Positions 19,371-28,740 of a DNA stretch of 64,000 nucleotides are shown here, one piece after another. Both the position numbers and the translations under genes were made by a program. The DNA is from Fuscovulum sp. (GTDB lineage Bacteria; Pseudomonadota; Alphaproteobacteria; Rhodobacterales; Rhodobacteraceae). The stretch lies in assembly GCA_035192965.1 (NCBI GenBank), contig CP136571.1, forward strand, positions 3,056,501 to 3,120,500, in the 5' to 3' direction. The notes under the pieces are model-generated. The model saw nothing but the letters and a program-made list of their open reading frames with translations. It made no database searches and was not told the DNA's origin. Position 1 is the stretch's first letter. Every line of letters begins with the position of its first letter.

Positions 19371-19500
19371 GACCGGCCCGAAAAGGCGGTTTTCTGCCTA
19401 TCCCGGCCGGCAACAAACTGTTTCCATGGACAGGTGGAACCGTCCCTGATCAAAAGCCCCGGGTCGCGCATGGGGGTGCGGCGCTGCCGATCAGGAATCG

Positions 19501-20160
19501 ATGATACGTCCTTCCGCCTTTGTGGCCTTTTCCGTTGTTGCCGTCATTCTCGGCGGCTGTGTGTCCAGTGATGCAACGACAAGCCTGTCGACCAGCGGCC
19601 AGACGCCGCCGATGCAATGGGATGTCCGTGCCGAAGGGCCGGAATGGACCCGCGACACGCTCAGTGCTCTTCAAACCCATGACGCCGTGTTGGCGTCAAC
19701 CGTGCCAAGCGACATGGAAACGTGGTGCCCCGGCTACGCCACCGCCTCGATCGAGGATCGCCGCGCCTTCTGGGCGGGGCTGATGTCGGCAGTCGCCCGC
19801 TATGAAAGCACCTGGAACCCACAGGCCTCGGGCGGCGGCGGGCGCTATATAGGAATCATGCAGATCTCGCCCGTTTCAGCCGATTATCACCAGTGCGAGG
19901 CCGACACCGTGTCCGAATTGAAGGACGGGTCCGAGAATCTGGAATGCGCTGCGCAGATGATGGCCAAGGCCGTGGAACGCGACGGTCTGGTCGCCGGCGG
20001 CGGCAATCGCGGCATCGGCCGCGACTGGATGCCCCTGCGCGATGGCGGCAAACGTGAAGCCATGGCCAACTGGACGCGGGCGCAGCCTTACTGCCAGGTC
20101 AAGGATGGCGGTGGCTTCTTCGCCCCGCGCGAGGGCGTGACCCTCTCAGCCAAGGGCTGA
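19501..20160 (+). CDS. Lytic transglycosylase-like (SLT) lipoprotein
   Basis: 219 residues. A lipoprotein signal (VVAVILGGC, lipidated Cys20) is followed by a linker and an SLT-like domain with AVARYESTWNPQA (candidate catalytic Glu102) and YIGIMQISP. It would sit in the periplasm, anchored to a membrane, and cleave peptidoglycan glycan strands. The C-terminal half (YHQCEADTVSELKDGSENL onward) contains Cys residues that could form disulfides. The CtrA box upstream suggests cell-cycle or motility-linked expression. Confidence 0.8.
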   Translation: MIRPSAFVAFSVVAVILGGCVSSDATTSLSTSGQTPPMQWDVRAEGPEWTRDTLSALQTHDAVLASTVPSDMETWCPGYATASIEDRRAFWAGLMSAVARYESTWNPQASGGGGRYIGIMQISPVSADYHQCEADTVSELKDGSENLECAAQMMAKAVERDGLVAGGGNRGIGRDWMPLRDGGKREAMANWTRAQPYCQVKDGGGFFAPREGVTLSAKG

Positions 20161-20213
20161 CGGCCCCACCCTGCCCGGCGCCCCGCTGGGATATCGCTGG
20201 CCCATCGTAACAT

Positions 20214-20235
20214 TGAGGGGCGCCTCCGCCCCTCA
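20214..20235. terminator. Hairpin overlapping the pepN stop codon
   Basis: Arms TGAGGGGCG and CGCCCCTCA (9 bp) around loop CCTC. The right arm contains the pepN stop codon. It sits between the convergent lipoprotein and pepN genes and could serve both, although no T-run follows on either strand. Confidence 0.5.
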
Positions 20236-22791
20236 CACCCCCCGCATCCGCCCGACCATTTCCCCCAGATCCCGGCTCAGTCCCGGTGTGCCGGCCATCC
20301 GCGCCAATTCCCCCTGCACCATCGCCTGCCGGTCCGCATCATAGCGCGGCCAGGTGTCAAAGGCGGTGGACATGCGCGCCGCTGTCTGCGGGTTCAGCGG
20401 ATCAAGCCGCAACAGCCAATCCGCGATCAGCCGATACCCCGCGCCCGAAGCATGGTGGAACCCGGCATGATTGGCCGACAGCGCCCCGATCACCGACCTG
20501 AACCGGTTTGGATTCTTCCAGTCAAAATCCTTGTGCCGGGTCAAACCCTCGGTCACCTCTGCGGCACGGTCGGGATGGGCCAGCATGATCTGCAACGCAA
20601 ACCACTTGTCCATCACGTTGCGATCCCCCGCCCAGCGCGCCTGAAACAAGCCCAATTCCGCCTGCCCTTGCCCGATGTCCAGCAGCGCCGACAGTGCGCC
20701 CACCTCTTCGGTCATGTTGTTTGCCGCGCGATAGGCGGCCCCCGCCGCCCGCCCGCCATCCACCCGCGTCAGCAAGGCAAGCGCCGCAATGCGCAGCGCC
20801 CGCCGCCCTGCCGCGCGGGCATCAGGGGTAAACGGCCCCGGCTCCGCCAGCCCGTCGATCAGCGCGGGCAATTGCCCGCCCAACCGCCCCGCCAGCGCAT
20901 CGCCCATCCGCCGCCGCGCCGCCCAGATGCGCGCCGGATCGGGGGTGATCCCCGCGGCATGCAGCGTCGCCGCCATGTCATCCTCGCCCGGCAGGCGCAG
21001 CGCCAGCGCGCGGAACGCCGGGTCGAGCGTTTCGTCAAAGGTCACGCGGGCGATGGCATCCAGCCAATCAGGGCCGGGCGCGGCATCCTCCGTCACCATC
21101 TGCATCAGCAGATCCTTGGCCAGCGCGCGCCCCGCCTCCCATTTGTTGAACGGGTCGGTGTCATGGGCCAGCAGGAAGGCCCGCTCTTCGGGGCTCACCT
21201 CGCGCTCCAGGATCACTGGCGCGGAGAAACCCCGCAGGATGGATGGGATCGGCCGCGTGGCGGCCAGAAAGCGGAAACTCTGCCGCGTCTCCGTCAATTC
21301 CAGCACGGTCGTCGGCAGCACCTCATCCCCATTCGGGTTCAGCAACCCCACCGCCACGGGGATCACCTTCGCCCCCTTCTCCGGCTGTCCCGGCGTGGCG
21401 GGGTTCTCCTGCTCCAGCGTCAGGGTATACGTCGCCCCGTCCCAATCTTCCCACACCTTCACGCGCGGCGTTCCCGCCTCCGTGTACCAGCGTTTGAACT
21501 GGGTCAGATCGCGCCCCGTCGCATCCTCGAACACCTTCAGCCAATCCTCAATCGTCGCCGCCTCGCCGTCATGGCGGGTGAAATACAGATCCAGCGCCTT
21601 GGCATAGCCCGCATCCCCCACCAACCGCTTCAGCATCCCGATGACTTCCGCGCCCTTCTCATAGATCGTGGCGGTATAGAAATTGTTGATCTCGACATAG
21701 CTGTCGGGCCGCACCGCATGGGCCAGCGGCCCGCCATCCTCGCGGAACTGCCGCGCGCGCAGCATCAGCACATCTTCGATCCGCTTCACCGCATGGGATC
21801 GCATGTCGCCCGAAAACTGCTGATCGCGGAACACGGTCAACCCTTCCTTCAGGCACAGTTGGAACCAATCCCGGCAGGTGATCCGGTTGCCGGTCCAGTT
21901 GTGGAAATACTCATGCGCGATGATCGCTTCGATCCGGCCGAAATCATCATCCGTCGCCGTCTCGGGGCTGGCCAACACGAATTTGGAGTTGAAGATGTTC
22001 AATCCCTTGTTCTCCATCGCGCCCATGTTGAAATCATCAACGGCCACGATGTTGAACACGTCCAGATCGTATTCGCGGCCATACACCTGCTCATCCCACC
22101 GCATGGACCGGATCAGACTGTCCATCGCATAGGCGCAGCGGTCCTGATCGCCGTCGCGCACCCAGATGTTCAGCGCCACCTCGCGCCCCGACATGGTTCG
22201 GAACGGCGCGGAATGTGCCACCAGATCGCCCGCCACCAGCGCGAACAGATAGGCAGGCTTGGGCCAGGGATCATCCCATTCCGCCCAGCCCGCGCCCTGC
22301 CCCACCGGGTTGCCGTTCGACAGCAAGACCGGCAGGTCCGCCTCCACCCGCACCCGGAACGGCGCCATGACATCGGGCCGGTCCGGATAGAAGGTGATCT
22401 TGCGGAACCCCTCCGCCTCACATTGCGTGCAATACATGCCCCTCGACATGTACAGGCCTTCCAGCGCGGTATTCGCCTCCGGCGCGATCTCCACCTCGGT
22501 TTCCAGCGTGAATGGCCCGTCCGGCAACAGCGCAGCCGCGATCGTCAGGCCTGTCGCATCCGGGGTCAGCGCCACTTCCTGCCCGTCGATCCGCGCCGCG
22601 ATCAGGCGCAGCCCTTCCCCATCCAGCCGCAAGTCATGCCGCCCGGGCCGCGCCGGGTTGGGCGACAGGCGCAGTTCCGCGCCAACCCGCGTGGCCATGG
22701 GCGCAAGGCGAAAGCTCAGCGCCACCCCCTCCACCCGATGGGTGAACGGCTGATACTCGGCAAGATGCACGGCGCGCGGCTGGTCGGTCAT
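20233..22791 (-). CDS. pepN: Aminopeptidase N (M1 family)
   Basis: 852 residues. Zinc metallopeptidase that removes N-terminal residues from peptides. The substrate-anchoring GAMEN motif is at 257-261, and the zinc site HEYFH (His293, Glu294, His297) lies in IIAHEYFHNWTGNR. The length and the C-terminal helical DUF3458 region are typical of the E. coli PepN type. It has no signal peptide, so it is cytosolic. It is separated by 58 bp from the upstream sensor kinase gene on the same strand. Confidence 0.97.
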   Translation of the reverse strand: MTDQPRAVHLAEYQPFTHRVEGVALSFRLAPMATRVGAELRLSPNPARPGRHDLRLDGEGLRLIAARIDGQEVALTPDATGLTIAAALLPDGPFTLETEVEIAPEANTALEGLYMSRGMYCTQCEAEGFRKITFYPDRPDVMAPFRVRVEADLPVLLSNGNPVGQGAGWAEWDDPWPKPAYLFALVAGDLVAHSAPFRTMSGREVALNIWVRDGDQDRCAYAMDSLIRSMRWDEQVYGREYDLDVFNIVAVDDFNMGAMENKGLNIFNSKFVLASPETATDDDFGRIEAIIAHEYFHNWTGNRITCRDWFQLCLKEGLTVFRDQQFSGDMRSHAVKRIEDVLMLRARQFREDGGPLAHAVRPDSYVEINNFYTATIYEKGAEVIGMLKRLVGDAGYAKALDLYFTRHDGEAATIEDWLKVFEDATGRDLTQFKRWYTEAGTPRVKVWEDWDGATYTLTLEQENPATPGQPEKGAKVIPVAVGLLNPNGDEVLPTTVLELTETRQSFRFLAATRPIPSILRGFSAPVILEREVSPEERAFLLAHDTDPFNKWEAGRALAKDLLMQMVTEDAAPGPDWLDAIARVTFDETLDPAFRALALRLPGEDDMAATLHAAGITPDPARIWAARRRMGDALAGRLGGQLPALIDGLAEPGPFTPDARAAGRRALRIAALALLTRVDGGRAAGAAYRAANNMTEEVGALSALLDIGQGQAELGLFQARWAGDRNVMDKWFALQIMLAHPDRAAEVTEGLTRHKDFDWKNPNRFRSVIGALSANHAGFHHASGAGYRLIADWLLRLDPLNPQTAARMSTAFDTWPRYDADRQAMVQGELARMAGTPGLSRDLGEMVGRMRGV

Positions 22792-22849
22792 GGAACACTC
22801 CCTTTGACCGGCAAGCTATGAAGCAGGACGGGCGAAGGCAAGGCACGCC

Positions 22850-24943
22850 CTAGGCCAGCAGCAGATAGAGCGTAAAGGTCGATCCCTGCCCGGCCCGGCT
22901 TTCAAAGCCGATCTCGGCCCCGATCAGATCGGCCAGACGGCGGCAGATCGCAAGGCCGATCCCGGTGCCGCCGATGGTGCCGTTTTCATGGCCCAGCCTG
23001 TCAAACGGGGTGAACAGTCGCGGCTGCATTTCTGAAGCAATCCCGATCCCGGTATCACTGACCAGGATCGCCATCCGCCCCGCCTCCACCGCCAAAGACA
23101 CGGTCACGCTGCCGCCCTCGCGGTTGTATTTCACCCCGTTGGCCACCAGATGCGCAACGATCCGACGGACAATCTCTGCATCCGTCTTCGCCAGCGGCGG
23201 CGATGCAGCGGGTTCTTCCAGCCGGACCGTTACCCCCTTCGGCGCGTTTGGCGGCACCTGGACGCTGGCCACCGCCTGCCGCAGGCTGGGCAGCACATCC
23301 AGCGGCAGCAGGCTGTGCAGCACTTCGCCCTGCTCGATCCGGCTCAGTTCGATCACCCCGTCGACCAGTTGCAAAAGCTGCCATCCCGCCGCCGAAATCG
23401 CCTGCACCTGCCGCTGATCCTCGGGCGCAAGCGGGTGCACGGTCGAAGAGGACAGCAGATCGGAATAGCCGATGATCGCATTCAACGGCGTGCGGAATTC
23501 ATGGCTCATGGCCGAAAGAAAGCTCGCCTTCGCGCGGCTCGCGGCCTTCAGCTTGTCGCCCATCGTCACCAGATGATCGCCCACAGTCTGCAATTCCGCC
23601 ACCGCATAGCGGTGGCCCGGCGGCACACTGCCCCCGGCGGCAATCTGGCCCATCTTGCGCTCAATCTCGGCCAGCGGTTCTGCCACCCGCGCCGACATGG
23701 CAACCGACCGCCGCCAGAGGAACAGGAGGAAACCCAGATAGAACAGCACCAATATCGCCAGCATCCCCTGACTGACCAGCGCCAGCTGCTCGCGCAGTGT
23801 GGTGGCCCCCGACAGGATGCTGCTTTCACTGGTCAGAACGATCAGCTTCCATTGTGGCCCCGCAATCGTGGCCCAAGCGGCGATCATCGGGCGGCCAAGG
23901 TCCACCGTGCTCTGCCCCTCGGGCGCGGATTGCAACGCGTCGGCCACGCTGAACAGTTCGGCCCGGCGGTACAGGTTGAAACTGTCGGGCTTGAACGTGT
24001 CTTGGAGGATCGCCTCGCTGTAGCTGTGCTCGATCAGCGCGGTCACCCCCAGATCGCTCTCGCCCGCCGGGGGCAGCGCCAGAATGGTGCCGTCGCGGCT
24101 GACAAGGATCGCATAGCCATCGCCTTCCAGTTCGATGTCCAGCACATCCTCGACGATAGTCCCGATGGTCACATCAATGCCCACCACCGCCTCAAGCTTG
24201 GCCTCCACCCCATCCCCGCCGCCATAGACAGGGGCAATGGCCGACACCATCCAGCCCGCCCCGGCCGGATCAAGATAGCTGTCGGTCCAGACCACCGACC
24301 GCTTGGGGTTATGGCGGGCATCCGCCTCGTAATAGAAATTGTAGCTGGGGATATCCATTTTCGGCGGATAGATCGCCAGCACATCGAACCAGGGATAGAT
24401 GCGGTTCAGGCTGTCATGGGTGTTGACATAGACCTGCTGAATCAGCGGATCGCTTTCCGTGATCGACCGCATGATTGGGTCCAGCCGCGCTGTGCGCCAG
24501 ACCTTGTCCTGTTCCACAGGCCCTACCGGGACGATCCCGCTATAAAACACCGCCGAACCACCGGTATCTTCGGTGCTGTAGAACACCCCGTCAGGCGACG
24601 TGGCATGGCGGGCCTTGTCGGCGGCGCTCACATCCGTGGCCGGTGTCGCCAAAGCCCGCGCCGTTTCCCCGGCATAGATGCGGGTCAGTGCCGCAATAGT
24701 CTCCAGCCGCCGCGCAATGACCTCGGCCTCGCGGCGCGAGGCAGCACGCAAAGCCTCGGTCGATACTTCGGTGATGGCGGTGGCGCTGCGATCATAGACC
24801 ACCCGGCTGGTGCCCCAATAGAGCCCGACAAAGGTCAATTCGATCAGCAGCAGCGGAACCAGCGCGGCCCGCAGATAGGACCGCCACAGCCATGTCTTCA
24901 GCTGCGGAGGCCCGTGCTTGCCAATCCCTTTTGCGTCCTGCAT
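22850..24943 (-). CDS. Membrane sensor histidine kinase with periplasmic Cache domain
   Basis: 697 residues. TM1 lies at about 24-45. A long periplasmic double-Cache-like sensor follows (about 50-385, with YPWFDVLAIYPP and SYLDPAGAGWMVSAIAPVY), then TM2 at about 390-411. The HisKA phosphoacceptor is His481 in SAMSHEFRTPLNAIIGYSDL. The HATPase domain shows DTGIGI and GGTGIGLAIC. No receiver domain or response-regulator gene is adjacent, so its partner lies elsewhere. The Cache sequence suggests a small-molecule ligand such as an amino acid or carboxylate, but the ligand cannot be read. Confidence 0.92.
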   Translation of the reverse strand: MQDAKGIGKHGPPQLKTWLWRSYLRAALVPLLLIELTFVGLYWGTSRVVYDRSATAITEVSTEALRAASRREAEVIARRLETIAALTRIYAGETARALATPATDVSAADKARHATSPDGVFYSTEDTGGSAVFYSGIVPVGPVEQDKVWRTARLDPIMRSITESDPLIQQVYVNTHDSLNRIYPWFDVLAIYPPKMDIPSYNFYYEADARHNPKRSVVWTDSYLDPAGAGWMVSAIAPVYGGGDGVEAKLEAVVGIDVTIGTIVEDVLDIELEGDGYAILVSRDGTILALPPAGESDLGVTALIEHSYSEAILQDTFKPDSFNLYRRAELFSVADALQSAPEGQSTVDLGRPMIAAWATIAGPQWKLIVLTSESSILSGATTLREQLALVSQGMLAILVLFYLGFLLFLWRRSVAMSARVAEPLAEIERKMGQIAAGGSVPPGHRYAVAELQTVGDHLVTMGDKLKAASRAKASFLSAMSHEFRTPLNAIIGYSDLLSSSTVHPLAPEDQRQVQAISAAGWQLLQLVDGVIELSRIEQGEVLHSLLPLDVLPSLRQAVASVQVPPNAPKGVTVRLEEPAASPPLAKTDAEIVRRIVAHLVANGVKYNREGGSVTVSLAVEAGRMAILVSDTGIGIASEMQPRLFTPFDRLGHENGTIGGTGIGLAICRRLADLIGAEIGFESRAGQGSTFTLYLLLA

Positions 24944-25145
24944 CTGATCAACACGCTCCGGAAAAGGCGTTCCTCAAGAAAAACAGTGGATCACATACGA
25001 CACATTGCCCTGTGGCAACAGGATCATGCGAAGTGTCGCATTGTCGTTGGCAAGTGGACACCCATCCTTCCGCATAGGTCTGGGCCCCGGCTTTTCCCCA
25101 CGCGGGGGCTTTACGAATCTGCCGGGGTGGATAGATAAATGTTCC

Positions 25146-26663
25146 ATGAATGTTCTCATCTGGTTCAAACGCGACCTGCGCCTCCATGACCACCCCGCCC
25201 TTGCCGCCGCCGCGGCCACGGGGGCGGTACTGCCGCTCTATATCGTGGAACCCGATCTGTGGCGGCAGACCGATGCATCGGCCCGGCAATGGGATTTCAT
25301 CGCCGACTCGCTGGCCGATCTGCGCGCCGACCTGGGCAGCCTTGGCGCGCCTCTCGTGGTGCGCATGGGCGACGCGGTTCAGGTGCTGGACCGGCTTTGC
25401 CGCCAGCACCACATCGCCCGCATCTTCAGCCATGAAGAAACCGGCAACCTCTGGACCTATGCCCGCGACCGGCGCGTCGCCGCCTGGGCGCGCGAGGCGG
25501 GGGTGATCTGGCACGAACTGCCCCAGCAGGGCGTCATCCGCCGCCTGCCCCACCGCGACGGCTGGGCCCGGCGGCGCGATGGCTTTGTCGCCGCCCAGCA
25601 AATTCCCGCGCCTCTCGCGCTCAATCCGGTGGCCGGGGTGGAACCCGGCGCAATCCCCACTGCCCGCGCCCTGCGCCTGCCCGATGATCCCTGCGCCCAT
25701 CGCCAACAGGGCGGGCGCGCACAGGGCCTGATCCTGATGGACAGCTTCCTCACCCAGCGCGGCGAAGGCTACCGCGCCGCCATGTCCTCACCCGTCAGCG
25801 GCGAACGCGCCTGTTCCCGTCTTTCGGCGCATCTGGCGCTCGGCACGCTCTCATCGCGTGAGGTGGTGCAGGCCGCCACGGCCCGCACGGCGGAACGCCC
25901 CGGTGGGCGCTGGCCCGGCGCCTTGGCCAGTTTCCAAAGCCGCATGGCCTGGCGCGACCATTTCATGCAGAAACTCGAATCCGAACCCGCGATTGAGGTT
26001 CGCGCCCTGCACCGCGCCGCAGATGCCCTGCGCCCGCGTGAACCCGATGCGCTCCGGCTGGCCGCGTGGCAGGCGGGGGAAACCGGGATGCCTTTCCTTG
26101 ACGCCTGCATGCGTTATCTGCGCGCCACAGGATGGCTCAATTTCCGGATGCGCAGCATGGTGATGGCCGTGGCCTCTTACCACCTCTGGCTGGATTGGCG
26201 GGCCACCGGGGCGGTGCTGGCACGCCGCTTCACCGATTACGAACCCGGCATTCATTGGCCGCAGGTGCAAATGCAGGCAGGCGTCACGGGGATCAACACC
26301 ATCCGCATCTACAACCCCATCAAGCAGGGCCATGATCAGGATCCGACCGGCGCCTTCACCCGCCGCTGGGTGCCCGAACTCGCCAGCGTTCCCGATGCCT
26401 TCCTGCAAGAGCCGTGGAAATGGCCCGGCGCGCGCGGCCTGCTCGGGCGGCTCTATCCCGAACCCATCGTCGATGTCGCAGCCGCCGCCCGCGCCGCGCG
26501 CGATGCCTGCTGGGGCCTGCGCCGCGAACGTGGCCACGCAGCCGAGATGGCCGAGGTCATCGAACGCCACGCCAGCCGCGCCGATCCCCGCTTTGTCAAC
26601 GACCGCAGCCCCCGCGCTCCGCGCCGCCACGCGGACACAGCGCAAATGAGCCTCGATCTCTGA
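25146..26663 (+). CDS. Photolyase/cryptochrome-family flavoprotein
   Basis: 505 residues. The N-terminal photolyase alpha/beta domain begins [20 protein letters not shown]. The C-terminal FAD domain has [36 protein letters not shown] and [19 protein letters not shown]. It probably repairs UV-induced pyrimidine dimers using blue light; a photosensory role cannot be excluded. The start at 25146 was chosen because the N-terminal beta strand starts there; upstream codons in the same frame are intergenic. The stop overlaps the next ATG. This association with a DUF2256 gene is common. Confidence 0.9.
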   Translation: MNVLIWFKRDLRLHDHPALAAAAATGAVLPLYIVEPDLWRQTDASARQWDFIADSLADLRADLGSLGAPLVVRMGDAVQVLDRLCRQHHIARIFSHEETGNLWTYARDRRVAAWAREAGVIWHELPQQGVIRRLPHRDGWARRRDGFVAAQQIPAPLALNPVAGVEPGAIPTARALRLPDDPCAHRQQGGRAQGLILMDSFLTQRGEGYRAAMSSPVSGERACSRLSAHLALGTLSSREVVQAATARTAERPGGRWPGALASFQSRMAWRDHFMQKLESEPAIEVRALHRAADALRPREPDALRLAAWQAGETGMPFLDACMRYLRATGWLNFRMRSMVMAVASYHLWLDWRATGAVLARRFTDYEPGIHWPQVQMQAGVTGINTIRIYNPIKQGHDQDPTGAFTRRWVPELASVPDAFLQEPWKWPGARGLLGRLYPEPIVDVAAAARAARDACWGLRRERGHAAEMAEVIERHASRADPRFVNDRSPRAPRRHADTAQMSLDL

Positions 26664-26815
26664 TGGCCAAGATGCGCAAAAAAGGCGACCTGCCCACCAA
26701 GACCTGCGCCTGCTGCGGGCTGCCGTTCACCTGGCGGAAGAAATGGGAAAAGGTTTGGGACGAGGTAAAATACTGCTCCGACCGCTGCCGCAACGACGCA
26801 AAGCGGAAAACCTGA
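26663..26815 (+). CDS. DUF2256 zinc-ribbon-like protein
   Basis: 50 residues starting [20 protein letters not shown]. It carries CACCGLPF and [11 protein letters not shown], a four-Cys zinc-binding pattern, with [15 protein letters not shown] between. It overlaps the photolyase stop (TGATG), so it is translationally coupled. DUF2256 proteins are frequent partners of photolyase genes, and the role is unknown. Confidence 0.85.
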   Translation: MAKMRKKGDLPTKTCACCGLPFTWRKKWEKVWDEVKYCSDRCRNDAKRKT

Positions 26816-26836
26816 ACAGCACGGCTCGTCCCCTCA

Positions 26837-26855
26837 GATTTTTCGCAGAAAAATC
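26837..26855. terminator. Palindrome between convergent genes
   Basis: Perfect 8-bp arms GATTTTTC / GAAAAATC around GCA, in the short gap between the DUF2256 gene and the convergent SRPBCC gene. It has the same architecture as the palindrome clusters at 15.7 and 55.3 kb. Confidence 0.7.
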
Positions 26856-26862
26856 GTCCCCC

Positions 26863-27741
26863 TCAGGCCGCACCCACCATCGCCGCCAGCTTGCCCAGCG
26901 TCTGCTGACCCAAAGCCTCGGCCCCGAAGCCGCGCGCGTCTTCCCATTCCTTGCGCGTCGCCATGACCATGCACAGCGTCACCCGCGTCGCGCCCTCCGA
27001 ATCCTCGAACGCCGCCCAGGCATCCGCATGTTTCGGCCCGTTCTCCCCCCACAGCAGCGCATAATCCAGCCGCGCCTCGGGGATCACCCGGCCATAGCGG
27101 TGGTGATTGGGAAAGACGGTGCCATCCGGGGCGATCATGTCGAACACCCATTCCCCGCCCTCGCGCAGGTCAATCCGCTGCGTCCGGCAGGAAAACCCGT
27201 CCGGCCCCCACCATTTCGGCAACGACTCCGCATTCATCCACGCGCCCCAGACCGCCGCACGCGGCGCTTGGATCACCCGCGTAAGCATCATCATCCGTCC
27301 GGCCACCCCGGCCATATTGTCCAGCCCCGCACCAAACCCCGCGCGATAGCCCGCCGCCATGTCCTGCGCCAGATTGGACAATTGCACCGTCACCGACAGC
27401 AGGCTTCCCTCGCCTTGTTCTGCCACCCGCGCCGTCACCAGCGCGGCGGACAGCCGCTCCCCGCCGCTTTCAAGCACCTCATAATTCACGCTGCGCGACC
27501 CGGCCTGCAAATCCAGCCACCCCACCTCACAGCGCACATCCGGCTCCCCCGCCACCCGGCAGATGGAAACCTCACGCCCACCGATGCGGGTATCGGCCTC
27601 GACAAACTCTACCGCCACCTCGGGCGCAGGCGCCGCCCAGATCGCCCGCGCGGCGGGCGCGGTCCAGGCCTGCCACAGCGTCGCCGCCGGGGCATCAACC
27701 TCCCGCTCGAATGTCAGGGTCGCGCATAGCGGATCACTCAT
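26863..27741 (-). CDS. Tandem SRPBCC (AHSA1-like) domain protein
   Basis: 292 residues with two START/Bet v1-type AHSA1 domains. The first begins CATLTFEREVDAPAATLWQA and the second MMMLTRVIQAPRAAVWGAWM with KWWGPDGFSC. The start at ATG 27741 overlaps the stop of the upstream gene (ATGA); 17 further upstream in-frame codons lie within that gene. Such proteins bind hydrophobic ligands or act as chaperone-like partners. The N-terminal domain is diverged. It is the third gene of an ArsR-SRPBCC-SRPBCC operon. Confidence 0.85.
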   Translation of the reverse strand: MSDPLCATLTFEREVDAPAATLWQAWTAPAARAIWAAPAPEVAVEFVEADTRIGGREVSICRVAGEPDVRCEVGWLDLQAGSRSVNYEVLESGGERLSAALVTARVAEQGEGSLLSVTVQLSNLAQDMAAGYRAGFGAGLDNMAGVAGRMMMLTRVIQAPRAAVWGAWMNAESLPKWWGPDGFSCRTQRIDLREGGEWVFDMIAPDGTVFPNHHRYGRVIPEARLDYALLWGENGPKHADAWAAFEDSEGATRVTLCMVMATRKEWEDARGFGAEALGQQTLGKLAAMVGAA

Positions 27742-28214
27742 TGCCCCAACCCTTGCGCATAGGCCTCCAACTGCGTGGCCACTGTCCCCCACCCGTCATG
27801 GAACCCCATGTCGCGGTGCTGTCGCGCCGTCTCGGAATTGCGATGCCGGGCCACGGCAGTATAGCGCGTCCGCCCCCCACCCAGATCCTCGAACGTCACA
27901 ATCGCCGTCATGAACGGCTCCGCCGCGGGCTTCCAGCCTTCGGTATAAGTATCCGTGAAAACGAGCTTTTCACCCGGAACCACCTCCAGATAGACACCCT
28001 TGTTCTCCATCACTGCACCCTCCACGTCGAATGTGGTGTTGCAGGCTCCGCCCACCCGTACGTCCAGATGGCAGGCCGTCACCTTGTGCGGTTTCGGCAC
28101 GAACCATTGCATCAGGTGCTCCGGCTCGGTCCAGCAGCGCCAGATCACCGCGCGCGGCGCGGCCAGTTCGCGCACCAGCACCAGATCAAGGTCGGGGTCC
28201 AGATCATCCGTCAC
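27738..28214 (-). CDS. SRPBCC (AHSA1-like) domain protein
   Basis: 158 residues, one AHSA1 domain. ELAAPRAVIWRCWTEPEHLM with QWFVPKPHKVTACHLDVRVG is typical, and the C-terminal helix is HDGWGTVATQLEAYAQ. It overlaps the ArsR gene by 11 bp upstream and the tandem SRPBCC gene by 4 bp downstream, so all three are probably co-translated and under ArsR control. The ligand is unknown. Confidence 0.9.
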   Translation of the reverse strand: MTDDLDPDLDLVLVRELAAPRAVIWRCWTEPEHLMQWFVPKPHKVTACHLDVRVGGACNTTFDVEGAVMENKGVYLEVVPGEKLVFTDTYTEGWKPAAEPFMTAIVTFEDLGGGRTRYTAVARHRNSETARQHRDMGFHDGWGTVATQLEAYAQGLGQ

Positions 28215-28551
28215 GGCCGTTCTCCTGCATCAGTTTCATCACATAGTCATCCAGACGGTCCAGCCGCCCTTCCCAAAGCGCGCGCTGCGCCTCCATCCAG
28301 TCGCGCGCAGGGGTCAGCGCCGCCGGCACAAAGGCACAGGTCCGCACCCGCCCATCCTTCGCCGTCGCAATCAACCCCGCCGCCTCCAACACCGCCAGAT
28401 GCCGCAGCACCGTCGGTAAGCGCAGGCCCGTGGGCGCCGCCAGTTCCGTCACCGCCGCAGGTCCCGCCGCCAAGCGCGCCAGCATCGCGCGCCGCGTCGG
28501 ATCGGACAGCGCGTGAAACAGCAACGAAAGGTCAGGATCATGCTTAGCCAT
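28204..28551 (-). CDS. ArsR-family transcriptional regulator
   Basis: 115 residues. The winged HTH reads LFHALSDPTRRAMLARLAAG then LRLPTVLRHLAVLEAAGLIA. There is no obvious metal-binding Cys pair, and this type usually heads SRPBCC operons. The start at ATG 28551 was chosen. The frame remains open far upstream but only as antisense to malate synthase. A perfect dyad over the start codon is the likely autoregulatory operator. Confidence 0.92.
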   Translation of the reverse strand: MAKHDPDLSLLFHALSDPTRRAMLARLAAGPAAVTELAAPTGLRLPTVLRHLAVLEAAGLIATAKDGRVRTCAFVPAALTPARDWMEAQRALWEGRLDRLDDYVMKLMQENGRDG

Positions 28552-28560
28552 ACTGCTAAG
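28543..28560. promoter_or_regulatory. Dyad over the arsR start codon (probable ArsR operator)
   Basis: Arms CTTAGC and GCTAAG separated by 6 bp. The arsR start codon (28551-28549) lies inside. The form TTAGC-N6-GCTAA resembles operators of ArsR/SdpR-type regulators of SRPBCC operons. Confidence 0.55.
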
Positions 28561-28696
28561 TAACATATCCCACCGAGTCGAACCAGAAAAACTTAGCCAA
28601 TCGACAAACCATCCGATTTCCCGCCCAGACCGAAAACTGATGTTCGGAAAATCACGGCAATCTTCCCCGTCCCCGGGTTGCAGCCCCGCCTCGCCC

Positions 28697-28725
28697 TTCG
28701 GTATGGTGTGCCATCGCATACCGAA
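28697..28725. promoter_or_regulatory. Long inverted repeat upstream of malate synthase
   Basis: Arms TTCGGTATG and CATACCGAA, 9 bp each and perfect, separated by 11 bp, so arm centres are 20 bp (two helical turns) apart. The dyad ends 15 bp before the ATG at 28741. It is suited to a dimeric repressor controlling the glyoxylate-shunt gene. Confidence 0.5.
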
Positions 28726-28740
28726 CGTCAGGAGCCGCCC

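Noticed and set aside
20452..25138. Long plus-strand open frames of 789 and 662 codons opposite pepN and the sensor kinase
   Set aside because: They are antisense frames of two clear genes, rich in Arg/Pro/His/Gln as expected from GC-rich third positions, and show no motif.
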